Under the pieces are notes generated by a model. It ran no database searches. It was not told where the DNA came from and saw only the letters and a list, made by a program, of their open reading frames with translations. From Microcaldota archaeon (GTDB lineage: Archaea > Micrarchaeota > Micrarchaeia > Micrarchaeales > CABMGC01): DNA of 12,415 nt. Position numbers and translations under genes: made by a program. Of this stretch, positions 6,049-12,415 are shown piece by piece (positions within the stretch are counted from its first letter, which is position 1; every line of letters starts with the position of its first letter). The DNA lies in NCBI GenBank assembly GCA_021835105.1, contig JAKBQS010000024.1:1-12415 (forward strand), written 5' to 3'.

Positions 6049-6915
6049 TTAGCTGATAGTTATAATGACTGATCCGGCTATTACAACAAAAAGCCCAGCG
6101 AGCTGGATGGTGCCCAGCTTGTCCCTGTAGATGAGTGCGCCGAGTACGGCAACGAAAAGCGGCGCGATTGCTAGTATTGAGCCCCCTATTGCCAGGTAAT
6201 TCGATGCTGTGATAAATCCAAAGATAAGATTAAAGATACCGTCGATTATCCCGACGATTGCAAGAGCGTACATCAGCCTTTTAGTTGAGAGGATATTGAT
6301 AAATGCGCGCATCTTTGGCAGCTTGCCTGCCTTATAAGCATGGTAATAGGTCATCACGGCAGCGGTTATCCTTGCTACTATAAGCGCAGCTATGAATGTC
6401 AGGCCATAAGATATGGAGAATGCAATAATAACCCAGTACAGCCCCCAGCATACGTTTGCCATAACCGCAGGCAGTAGATTCCTGTTTATCGTCATGCGCT
6501 CTTCGGCCATAAGCATTGCAACACCAGCAAATATGAGCAGCATCCCAATGCCATGGTATAGACTTATTCTCTCCCCGAAAATCAGCAGGCCGGCAATGAC
6601 TATTATTGTAGGCTGTATTTCTGTTAGGGAAGAGACCTTTGTGACCTGCTCCCTTTCCATTGACCTGTAAAATAATGGATATCCTGCGCCTAAAAATACG
6701 CCGGAGATTAGTGCAAGAGCAATTGCGGAGTAATTAGCAGGGCCGAAGTGGATAAAGAATGCAGCTAAAATCAGTGGGAGTATCCCTATTGCAAGTATTG
6801 AGATGGAGAATGAATATCTCCCCATCTTTGTGGCTATATACTTTTCCATCATGCTTTCCGATACGCTTAGCAGCATCACGGCAAACGAAGCCGCAAGTAT
6901 GAAATCGTTCGCCAA
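6049..6915 (-). CDS. DMT-superfamily (EamA) membrane transporter
   Basis: A 288-residue integral membrane protein with about ten hydrophobic spans in two similar halves (about 1-137 and 146-288), the EamA arrangement of the drug/metabolite transporter superfamily. The first half ends in the typical LTEIQPTIIVIAGLLIFGERIS segment, with glutamate after the GE turn. The second ends with ILAIAPLFVAVLGALIYRDKLG and then a final span. The substrate cannot be told from sequence; relatives export amino acids, sugars or metabolites. The start is TTG at 6913-6915: no in-frame ATG lies upstream, and GGGTG sits several bases before it. The start is only 21 nt after the 3' end of tRNA-Gln on the same strand, leaving no room for its own promoter, so co-transcription with the tRNA is likely. 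Confidence 0.88.
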   Translation of the reverse strand: MANDFILAASFAVMLLSVSESMMEKYIATKMGRYSFSISILAIGILPLILAAFFIHFGPANYSAIALALISGVFLGAGYPLFYRSMEREQVTKVSSLTEIQPTIIVIAGLLIFGERISLYHGIGMLLIFAGVAMLMAEERMTINRNLLPAVMANVCWGLYWVIIAFSISYGLTFIAALIVARITAAVMTYYHAYKAGKLPKMRAFINILSTKRLMYALAIVGIIDGIFNLIFGFITASNYLAIGGSILAIAPLFVAVLGALIYRDKLGTIQLAGLFVVIAGSVIITIS

Positions 6916-6936
6916 GACACACCCGTTTGGACATAA

Positions 6937-7009
6937 TAGCTCCAGCCAGATTCGGACTGGCGTCGACAGGTCCAGAGCCTGCCATCCTTGACCACTAGAC
7001 GATGGAGCT
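6937..7009 (-). tRNA. tRNA-Gln (anticodon CTG)
   Basis: A complete 73-nt cloverleaf: acceptor AGCTCCA/TGGAGCT (7 perfect pairs), D-stem GTC/GAT, anticodon stem GCAGG/CCTGT around loop CTCTGGA, 4-nt variable loop, T-stem GCCAG/CTGGC, and discriminator A. The anticodon is CTG, reading CAG. A1-U72 is the identity feature that the archaeal amidotransferase GatDE uses to convert Glu-tRNA-Gln, so the tRNA is probably charged indirectly. CCA is not encoded and there is no intron. The T-loop is TCCGAAT, so position 55 is C rather than the near-universal U. A TATA-like stretch lies about 32 nt upstream. The transporter gene follows 21 nt downstream. Confidence 0.93.
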
Positions 7010-7035
7010 TTTAGATAAGGATAATTGCAATCTAA

Positions 7036-7048
7036 GATTTAAAAATAT
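7036..7048 (-). promoter_or_regulatory. Promoter of tRNA-Gln
   Basis: On the - strand this reads ATATTTTTAAATC, a TATA-like element centred about 32 nt before the first base of the tRNA, as expected for an archaeal tRNA promoter. It is probably also the only promoter for the transporter gene downstream. Confidence 0.5.
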
Positions 7049-7074
7049 GCCGAGTATCTGATACGAATGGCGCA

Positions 7075-7085
7075 GTTAATATATC
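7075..7085 (+). promoter_or_regulatory. TATA box of the membrane metalloprotease gene
   Basis: GTTAATATATC is centred about 32 nt before ATG 7112 and predicts a start near 7106, giving a leader of only a few bases. Confidence 0.45.
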
Positions 7086-7111
7086 TTGTGTAGTGCATAT
7101 AGGCATGACTA

Positions 7112-7807
7112 ATGGTATGTATGGCGGCAGGCTACAGGCAGCACATAAGTATATCTGAAGAAATAAAAGATATGGTCCTTGCAGACTTAGTCCTGACTCT
7201 GGCATTCAGTTTTGCATTCGTAGGAGGTATTTTTGGCGTAAAGAATATAGGCAACTTGCTTTACTACATTCCTATTGCCTTTGTTGCTGTATCACTCTCT
7301 TTCATATTGCATGAATATATGCATAAGATTGTTGCGCAGAGATATGGTGCGATAGCAGGCTTCAGGAAATCAGACATGGGTCTCCTCATAACCCTTGGCA
7401 CTGGGATATTTGGGTTTTTGATAGGAATTCCTGGCGCAACGATGATATACACTAGCAGTTTCACATCGAAGGAAGAAGGCATTGTTTCTATAGCGGGGCC
7501 TCTCACGAATTTTGCAGTTTTTATAGGCTCATTCATACTCTTTATGCTTGTAGGGCAGCACGGTTATATCGCAAGCGCACTTGGGGTAACAATGCTCATA
7601 AGCGTTCTGCTCGCGTACTTCAATATGCTGCCAATATACCCGCTTGACGGGAGCAAGGTATTGAGATGGAATAAGCCTATTTATGTCAGCTTCCTTCTTG
7701 TCCTTGGCGTACTCTTGCTCTTCCTCGGGTTTAGCATATTCAACCTGATATACCTGTTCGTAATAGCTTTCATATTCTCAATGTTCTATTCGGGACTCAG
7801 GATATGA
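7112..7807 (+). CDS. Site-2 protease-like membrane metallopeptidase (M50)
   Basis: A 231-residue polytopic membrane protein with the two signatures of site-2 zinc proteases. HEYMH at 67-71 lies in a hydrophobic segment, and NMLPIYPLDG at 171-180 supplies the third zinc ligand (D179). GIVSIAGPLTNF at 123-134 matches the conserved GPLxN region between them. About six or seven hydrophobic spans are visible. There is no PDZ or CBS domain, so it is a minimal form. Such enzymes cut transmembrane segments of regulators or clear signal-peptide remnants; its own target is unknown. ATG 7112 is 6 nt from the predicted transcript start, and ATG 7121 (residue 4) is an equally plausible start. Its stop is 4 bases from the convergent LeuRS stop. 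Confidence 0.9.
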   Translation: MVCMAAGYRQHISISEEIKDMVLADLVLTLAFSFAFVGGIFGVKNIGNLLYYIPIAFVAVSLSFILHEYMHKIVAQRYGAIAGFRKSDMGLLITLGTGIFGFLIGIPGATMIYTSSFTSKEEGIVSIAGPLTNFAVFIGSFILFMLVGQHGYIASALGVTMLISVLLAYFNMLPIYPLDGSKVLRWNKPIYVSFLLVLGVLLLFLGFSIFNLIYLFVIAFIFSMFYSGLRI

Positions 7808-7811
7808 AGGC

Positions 7812-10658
7812 TCATGATGCATCTATGCTTGGCTTATCGGGCATTGAGCGCGTGGCCCTTGCAGATTCGGACGTTTCTTCCTTCTCGACTACAACCTTGC
7901 ATCCTATGGCGGATGATATGTAGCCTGCCGCAGCGGAGAGTGCAAGGAATTCGTGCTCCGCGTCAAACCATAGTTTATTCAGGCTGCCGATCTTCTTCCC
8001 AATATGCGATATATACTCGATTTCAGCTGCCTTCTTATTCTCATCTATGGATTTGTCCTCGTTTAATGAAGCTTTTACCATGGCAATGTTCTTGTTTTCC
8101 GCAACGCTGTTCCATAACTGCACCTTCCAGTCCGCAGGAGTTATAAGCGTAATCTTTGCCGGCATGTTTCCGGATTTTTTGTTCACAAGTGATATTACCT
8201 GCTTGCAATCCGCCAAGGTTGAATCCATTATCTCTTCCAGCTGCTCCAGGCCGTTGTTTATAGCCCCGCTGTCCGCAATTGGCCAGCTCTGCGTGCATGC
8301 AAACTTCGGATTTCCCAGAGTCTCCCACAATTCCTCTGCGACATGCGGCATGATTGGGGAGAGGAGAAGGACTACGTTATCAAGGAATTCCTTTACAACG
8401 AGGCTGTTCTTTCCTCCGCGTGCAAGATATCTCTTTAGCTCTATTACCGAATCGTATAGCACCAGGGTAGATGCGCTTCTAAGCTCCAGAGCCTCCATGC
8501 ACTCTGTAACCCTGCTTATCTTCATGCTGAGTTTTGAGTAAAGCCAGTAGTCTATGTCGGTAAGCTTTCCAGAGTCGAATGTATCTACAGATTTGCATGC
8601 ATCGTATATGTAAGCTATGCGTTCCTTCACACCGTTTACCGCATAATCGCTGAATTCCGAATCGCTGAAAAGATCTGCCCCGCAGACCACTACAAAACGT
8701 ATAGGATCTGCCCCGTATTTCCTGATGCCATCTGCAAGCGGAACTATGTTTCCGAGACTTTTTGACATCTTCTCGCCTTCCATCAGAACAGATCCGTTTA
8801 CGACTATCTGCTTCGGCCAGTACTCCCTCTCGAATATTGCAGAGTGGTTGAATATGTACATGGTGAGATGGTTGAATATGAGATCAGGTCCAGAATGCCT
8901 TGATGTATCCTTGTACCAATACACGAATGAGTCCCTGCACTTCTTGAGCAGTTCGTAGCTTATGCCGGAAGATTTGGATACTGAATCCGCATCGCCTTTT
9001 CCAAGGAATACATAGTCAAAGAATTCCTTTGTAAGGTGCTCTTCGCCTGCATCCCTTATCAGGTGGGATATGGTATAGAAGCTCATGTAAATTGTAGAAT
9101 CGGATAACGATTCAATTATATACTCGTTATCGTATGGGAACCGAGTGCCAAGACCCTGCGCCCTAACGACAGCGCGGAGATCAATCCACCTTATTGCAGA
9201 TTCGAATGCCTTTCTGCTCTTTGCAGGAAGTATCTTTACAAGCCCAAATGCTTCCTGCGCTAATGTTTTCCATTCGCTGTTTCCATAGTTCAGGAACCAT
9301 TGGTTATCGACAACCTTTACGACTATTTCCGATCCGCAACGGCAAAATATGGGCGAATTCGCCATAGAGTATACTTTTATTGCCGCTGCGTTTTCGATGA
9401 GCTTTTTCTTGAGGAGTTCACGCGCCTTGGGTTCTGGCATTCCGGCCTCTTCCCCAAGCAGCATCTTGCCAAAGTGGGATTCGTCTTTGTATTCGAGCTT
9501 TGTAGCCTCCTTCAGTACATCTTCCCTGCTCTTTCCTTCCGTTTCGGATATGCTTATGTAATATTCAGACGGCAGGTTATGTTCACCTGCCATGGAAGCG
9601 CGCTTATTTGAATCCGAATTTATCTCTATAACTTTCTTTATTGCGAGAGGCTGTTTTGGGTATCCTTTGGACTTTAGCTGCGCTAGCGCGTCAAGATCAA
9701 ATGGCGCGTGGGCAGGTACAGACATAACTATGCCCGTGCCTACTTTTTCTTTTAGGAAGTATCCTGGAAGCACAGGCACAACTTCTCCTGTGGCGGGATT
9801 CTTGCATTTCTTTGAGAGCATCTCAAGGCCGCTTATCTCACCCTTTTGTTCTATCACAAACTGATATCCGAGTATCTGTACCGCTGCGGATGAGATATAG
9901 TAAAGCCCCTCCATACCGCCTATGGCGCATAGCGCATACGTGATCTCCTCTCCAACGAATACATTGGTAACACCGTATATTGTCTCAGGCCTGAAGGTCG
10001 TGCATAGAAGAAACCTTCCAGGCTCACCCTCCACCTCGAATTTTATTGCCACCTCTTCCTCTATCTCAGGCTCCACATCATGCTTTGTATCGTGCATGCC
10101 TACTGCATTATTCTCATTAGGGCACCACCCCACAGGATGCCTCCCCCTGGTAATAAACCCCTTGGAATTCAGGATGCCGAACTGCCACTCTACGAATTTG
10201 CTGAAGAATTTATCTATGGATATGAATTTTCGTCTCCAGTCTATACTGTACCCTGCAAGGTGCATCCCGTCTTCTATCTCATGTGCAAAATATCCTGCTA
10301 TGTATAGGGGATCAGTCATCTTGTTTATTTCTTCGTCTGGAACGTGGAATAGCTTGAGCTCGTCTCTGAGCGTCTTGTCTCCGTTCTTTATTCTCTTTGC
10401 GAAAGCAAGTATTGGAGTGCCGGTGGCGTGGAATGCCATTGGATACAGAACATTGTAACCGCGCATCCTCTTGTATCTTGCGAGTACATCTGCCGTCCCG
10501 TAAGACCTGAGGTGGCCTATGTGCTGAGGAGCATTGACGTACGGGAATGCCGCAGTTACCATGTAAGCCTTTTTTGATGTGTCAGGGTCACTCTCGAATA
10601 TCCTGGCTTCGGCCCACAATCTCTGCCATTTTTTATCTATTTCTGAGAAATCCAGCAT
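7812..10658 (-). CDS. leuS: Leucyl-tRNA synthetase, archaeal type
   Basis: A 948-residue class I synthetase that attaches leucine to tRNA-Leu. Visible in order: HIGH at 46-49 (NAPQHIGHLRSYG); a knuckle-type WCPNENNAVG at 178-187; the CP1 editing domain from about 200 to 430, with the threonine-rich TTFRPETIYG at 220-229 and GTGIVMSVPAHAPFDLDAL at 307-325; CRCG at 439-442; WFLNYG at 454-459; KMSKS at 630-634 (GEKMSKSLGN); then the helical anticodon-binding domain and a C-terminal extension ending in MPDKPSIDAS, as in archaeal and eukaryotic cytosolic enzymes. The early CP1 insertion and length place it with the archaeal rather than bacterial form. A TATA-like element is centred about 25-28 nt before ATG 10658, so it is probably leaderless. 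It is convergent with the protease gene. Confidence 0.97.
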   Translation of the reverse strand: MLDFSEIDKKWQRLWAEARIFESDPDTSKKAYMVTAAFPYVNAPQHIGHLRSYGTADVLARYKRMRGYNVLYPMAFHATGTPILAFAKRIKNGDKTLRDELKLFHVPDEEINKMTDPLYIAGYFAHEIEDGMHLAGYSIDWRRKFISIDKFFSKFVEWQFGILNSKGFITRGRHPVGWCPNENNAVGMHDTKHDVEPEIEEEVAIKFEVEGEPGRFLLCTTFRPETIYGVTNVFVGEEITYALCAIGGMEGLYYISSAAVQILGYQFVIEQKGEISGLEMLSKKCKNPATGEVVPVLPGYFLKEKVGTGIVMSVPAHAPFDLDALAQLKSKGYPKQPLAIKKVIEINSDSNKRASMAGEHNLPSEYYISISETEGKSREDVLKEATKLEYKDESHFGKMLLGEEAGMPEPKARELLKKKLIENAAAIKVYSMANSPIFCRCGSEIVVKVVDNQWFLNYGNSEWKTLAQEAFGLVKILPAKSRKAFESAIRWIDLRAVVRAQGLGTRFPYDNEYIIESLSDSTIYMSFYTISHLIRDAGEEHLTKEFFDYVFLGKGDADSVSKSSGISYELLKKCRDSFVYWYKDTSRHSGPDLIFNHLTMYIFNHSAIFEREYWPKQIVVNGSVLMEGEKMSKSLGNIVPLADGIRKYGADPIRFVVVCGADLFSDSEFSDYAVNGVKERIAYIYDACKSVDTFDSGKLTDIDYWLYSKLSMKISRVTECMEALELRSASTLVLYDSVIELKRYLARGGKNSLVVKEFLDNVVLLLSPIMPHVAEELWETLGNPKFACTQSWPIADSGAINNGLEQLEEIMDSTLADCKQVISLVNKKSGNMPAKITLITPADWKVQLWNSVAENKNIAMVKASLNEDKSIDENKKAAEIEYISHIGKKIGSLNKLWFDAEHEFLALSAAAGYISSAIGCKVVVEKEETSESARATRSMPDKPSIDAS

Positions 10659-10676
10659 TTATGCACGCTTTTGCAT

Positions 10677-10690
10677 TTTATGATAAGTTT
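10677..10690 (-). promoter_or_regulatory. Promoter element of leuS
   Basis: On the - strand this reads AAACTTATCATAAA, centred about 25 nt before ATG 10658. Its outer half (10683-10690) is one arm of an 8-bp inverted repeat whose other arm begins the TATA region of the divergent membrane-protein gene. Confidence 0.5.
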
Positions 10691-10709
10691 ATCGTGTAAA
10701 CAAACTTAT
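10683..10709. repeat. 8-bp inverted repeat across divergent promoters
   Basis: ATAAGTTT at 10683-10690 and AAACTTAT at 10702-10709 are perfect inverted copies with an 11-base spacer. Each arm overlaps the TATA region of one of two divergent genes, so the repeat may be a dimeric operator or simply two oppositely facing core promoters. Confidence 0.55.
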
Positions 10710-10713
10710 ATAT
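10702..10713 (+). promoter_or_regulatory. TATA box of the 215-aa membrane protein gene
   Basis: AAACTTATATAT, centred near 10709, predicts a start near 10735 and hence a short leader of about ten bases before ATG 10745. Confidence 0.5.
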
Positions 10714-10744
10714 TGCTGTCCGAAATCTAAAATAACTGGTCTGC

Positions 10745-11392
10745 ATGCATCTGCACAGGATTTTGCATTGCAGCCTATCAAATGGTGTGGTTTTGCCTGA
10801 AAGAGTCTCTGGCTATCTTATTTGGCTGTTTGCAGCAGCAGCTATAATAGCAGTATTCCAGTTTTTTTACTCCGGCGTTGAGTATTCTCCAGTATACCTT
10901 ATCATCGGATTTTGTGTCTTTTTGGCAGGACCTGCTTTGGCCGTGATATTGCAGAGGATTGGAAACAGGCGCTTGACTGGGATAAGCCTGGCTATCGCAT
11001 TTGTATCCGGCGCCTACCTGCTGGCGTTTGATATCAGCCTTAGGGCAACTGGTGCCCCACACTGGTATGGACTTCTTGTTTATCTTGCATTCAGCATAGT
11101 TATGTACTTTGCCTCAAGAAGGAACAGGATTTGCAGCATACTTATATTTGATGCGGCATCTGCCGCCTCATTTTTCATGTTTATGGATGCAGCATTCAAT
11201 CTTCCATTCACAATTGCCAGCGGCACCCCTGGTTGGGCATACCTCTTCGGTTTTGGATTGAACCACTACTCGTCATTTGCAATATCGCTTGCCTTTTCGC
11301 TCTTGGTAGTGTTCAGCGAAGTTATTGCGGTTTCTTCGTTTGTTTTCTTGAGCAATAAGCGCGGACGACATAAGCAAAATCTTTCAGGTTAG
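10745..11392 (+). CDS. Uncharacterised polytopic membrane protein, 215 aa
   Basis: I do not recognise this family. Six hydrophobic segments are visible at about 23-42, 49-70, 78-97, 106-124, 130-150 and 176-202. Short basic loops (RRLTG, SRRNRIC) suggest which loops face the cytoplasm, and the C-terminal tail NKRGRHKQNLSG is strongly basic and probably cytoplasmic. Aromatic residues cluster near 163-176 (WAYLFGFGLNHY) between the last two spans. No catalytic motif or transporter signature is seen. The gene is divergent from leuS across a shared promoter region, and its stop overlaps that of the convergent phosphorylase gene by four bases. ATG 10745 is the first start after the predicted transcript start; a GTG at codon 15 (10787) is possible but less likely. 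Confidence 0.75.
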   Translation: MHLHRILHCSLSNGVVLPERVSGYLIWLFAAAAIIAVFQFFYSGVEYSPVYLIIGFCVFLAGPALAVILQRIGNRRLTGISLAIAFVSGAYLLAFDISLRATGAPHWYGLLVYLAFSIVMYFASRRNRICSILIFDAASAASFFMFMDAAFNLPFTIASGTPGWAYLFGFGLNHYSSFAISLAFSLLVVFSEVIAVSSFVFLSNKRGRHKQNLSG

Positions 11393-12195
11393 ACGGCGCC
11401 GTTCAGCGCATCCTTGCATTCGCAATTCCTCTCTTTTCCCGTATCCTTTATTATTTCAGATATAAGCCGCTTGACGCCCTCCACCTTTGTAGCAAATACA
11501 CGCGTTACCTCGCTTGCCTGGACAGGTTTTATCTCGGGCATACCTTCCAGTCCTGCATCGTAGTCTGTAACTATGCCTATGCCAAGATAGCATAGTTCTG
11601 CCTCGCGTGCCAGTGAAGCTTCAGGATACTGTGTCATGTTTATTGTCTCGAAACCTTGCCTGCTGAAGAATCTCGACTCTGCCCTGGTAGAGAACCTGGG
11701 GCCATCTATTACTACAACTGCTCCTGTCTTATGGTATTCAAGTCCGAGCCTTTCAGCAGCACCAAAGGCAACCTCCCTCATATATTTACAGTAAGGATCT
11801 GCCATGCTGACATGCACGAACTTTCCATGTGCATCGAAAAAAGTGTCACGTCTTCCGGTAGTCATATTTACAAACTGGTCAAAAAATACGATATCGCCAG
11901 GTTTGTACTCTTTCTTCAAGGAACCCACTGCATTTGTTGCTATTATGCGCTTTACTCCGATATTTTTGAGCGAGTCTATATTTGCAAGGTATGGAACGTG
12001 GCTTGGGGCTATTGTGTGCTTTGATCCATGCCTCGGTATGAAAGCCACGCGCCTGTTCTCTATAATGCCAAGCGATATGCTATCGCTTGCGGAACCGTAC
12101 TTAGATTCGACTGTGCGATATTCAGGGTTGCTGAGCATGCTGTAAAAACCAGAACCCCCTATTATTCCTATTTCGGCATCCATGCACTCTACCAT
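11389..12195 (-). CDS. mtnP: S-methyl-5'-thioadenosine phosphorylase
   Basis: A 268-residue family 2 nucleoside phosphorylase that splits methylthioadenosine with phosphate into adenine and methylthioribose-1-phosphate. Seen: GIIGGSGFY at 10-18, PRHGSKHTIAPSHVPY at 54-69 (phosphate site), TNAVGSL at 87-93, DGPRFSTRAES at 164-174, NMTQYPEASLARE at 186-198, and TDYD at 210-213. NMTQYPE and TDYD favour a methylthioadenosine enzyme over a guanosine/inosine phosphorylase, although a methylthioinosine-specific relative cannot be fully excluded. A C-terminal CEC (C258, C260) resembles the CXC disulfide of the Sulfolobus type II enzyme. The start is 8 bases after the stop of a class II aldolase gene. 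ATG 12183 (residue 5) would give the more usual N-terminus MDAEIGIIGG. A TATA box inside the upstream gene places a start near 12200. Confidence 0.92.
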   Translation of the reverse strand: MVECMDAEIGIIGGSGFYSMLSNPEYRTVESKYGSASDSISLGIIENRRVAFIPRHGSKHTIAPSHVPYLANIDSLKNIGVKRIIATNAVGSLKKEYKPGDIVFFDQFVNMTTGRRDTFFDAHGKFVHVSMADPYCKYMREVAFGAAERLGLEYHKTGAVVVIDGPRFSTRAESRFFSRQGFETINMTQYPEASLAREAELCYLGIGIVTDYDAGLEGMPEIKPVQASEVTRVFATKVEGVKRLISEIIKDTGKERNCECKDALNGAV

Positions 12196-12203
12196 ATAGA
12201 TGC

Positions 12204-12415
12204 TTACATTAGCATATGGTGTATATAAATCCTTTTTGATACGTACTCGAGGTATTCTATCCTGCCTCGCGCCCCTGCTATATCGTTCCCTACCGCAACG
12301 GTTCCATGGCCTTGCATTATAATAGTACAGGCACCTTTCCTGAATTCGCTGCTTACCGCATTGGCAAGCCTTTCGCTGCCCGGATCATACCTTCCTACAA
12401 AACCAAGCTTGCCGA
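12204..12415 (-). CDS. Class II aldolase/adducin-family protein (C-terminal part)
   Basis: The last 69 residues of a protein whose start lies beyond the right edge. It ends at TAA 12204-12206. The segment runs GKLGFVGRYDPGSERLANAV and later MQGHGTVAVGNDI, followed by a helix (ARGRIEYLEYVSKRIY). This matches the C-terminal half of class II aldolases such as fuculose-1-phosphate aldolase and MtnB, where the histidine of the (N/Q)xHG turn is a zinc ligand and the PGS segment precedes a helix. The first two zinc-binding histidines would lie outside the window. Its place 8 bases before mtnP suggests that it acts on a methylthioribose-phosphate product, as an aldolase or as the MtnB dehydratase; both belong to this fold. 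Confidence 0.8.
   Translation of the reverse strand, partial: GKLGFVGRYDPGSERLANAVSSEFRKGACTIIMQGHGTVAVGNDIAGARGRIEYLEYVSKRIYIHHMLM
12222..12229 (-). promoter_or_regulatory. Internal TATA box for mtnP
   Basis: On the - strand this reads TTTATATA, a consensus TATA box inside the last codons of the aldolase gene. It predicts a start near 12200, just before the first possible mtnP ATG at 12195, so mtnP may be transcribed both alone and together with the aldolase gene. Confidence 0.5.

Noticed and set aside
8047..8541. Long + strand open frame (164 codons) inside leuS
   Set aside because: It lies antisense to a clearly recognised part of LeuRS, has no promoter or family motif, and is explained by codon bias on the opposite strand.
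9922..10458. Long + strand open frame (178 codons) inside leuS
   Set aside because: Antisense shadow of the LeuRS catalytic and editing region; serine/proline-rich translation with no motif.
11656..12145. + strand frames opposite mtnP
   Set aside because: They overlap the conserved phosphorylase coding sequence and resemble no protein.
1..12415. CRISPR array, insertion sequence, integrase or long direct repeats
   Set aside because: No regularly spaced repeats, transposase or integrase motifs, or terminal inverted repeats of IS type were seen.

Overview
The window is archaeal and looks like chromosome rather than plasmid or virus. Supporting signs are the archaeal-type leucyl-tRNA synthetase, a tRNA-Gln with an A1-U72 first pair and no encoded CCA, TATA boxes about 25-28 nt before many start codons (leaderless or nearly leaderless transcripts), and a threonine/asparagine-rich surface protein full of N-glycosylation sequons. 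The tight packing (four convergent pairs end within 5 nt of each other or overlap), moderate GC and preference for ATA, AGG and AGA codons would suit a small-genome acidophilic lineage such as Micrarchaeota/ARMAN. That placement is inference; no rRNA is present to test it.

Layout. 1-327: no clear gene; one TATA box, one hairpin, possibly the end of a gene at the left edge. 328-2115 (-): HerA/VirB4-type ATPase with a probable nuclease-like C-terminal domain. 2154-2789 (+): DUF218/YdcF-like protein, divergent from it. 2798-3619 (-): endonuclease IV. 3671-4093 (+): YjbQ/UPF0047 protein, divergent from endonuclease IV and sharing a near-palindromic TATA element. 4095-5425 (-): two-gene unit of a membrane-anchored sequon-rich protein followed by a helical soluble protein. 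5426-6048: the most unusual stretch, with a GC-rich structured segment, a 76-codon gene with a Shine-Dalgarno leader, an AT-rich divergent promoter region, and a predicted small structured RNA on the + strand. 6049-7009 (-): tRNA-Gln followed 21 nt later by a DMT/EamA transporter. 7112-7807 (+): site-2-type membrane metalloprotease. 7812-10658 (-): leucyl-tRNA synthetase. 10745-11392 (+): unrecognised polytopic membrane protein. 11389-12415 (-): methylthioadenosine phosphorylase behind a partial class II aldolase.

Functional themes are DNA repair and DNA translocation on the left, translation (tRNA-Gln, LeuRS) in the middle and right, membrane and envelope proteins in between, and salvage of the methylthioadenosine by-product at the right end. 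The aldolase-phosphorylase pair suggests that methylthioribose phosphate is split by an aldolase.

The best candidate for something undescribed lies at 5797-5985. A predicted small RNA of about 60 nt, with a strong TATA box, two mutually exclusive hairpins, a GAAA-capped stem and a T-run, carries a sequence complementary to the Shine-Dalgarno region of the divergently transcribed 76-codon gene. This is read from the sequence only and has no expression evidence.
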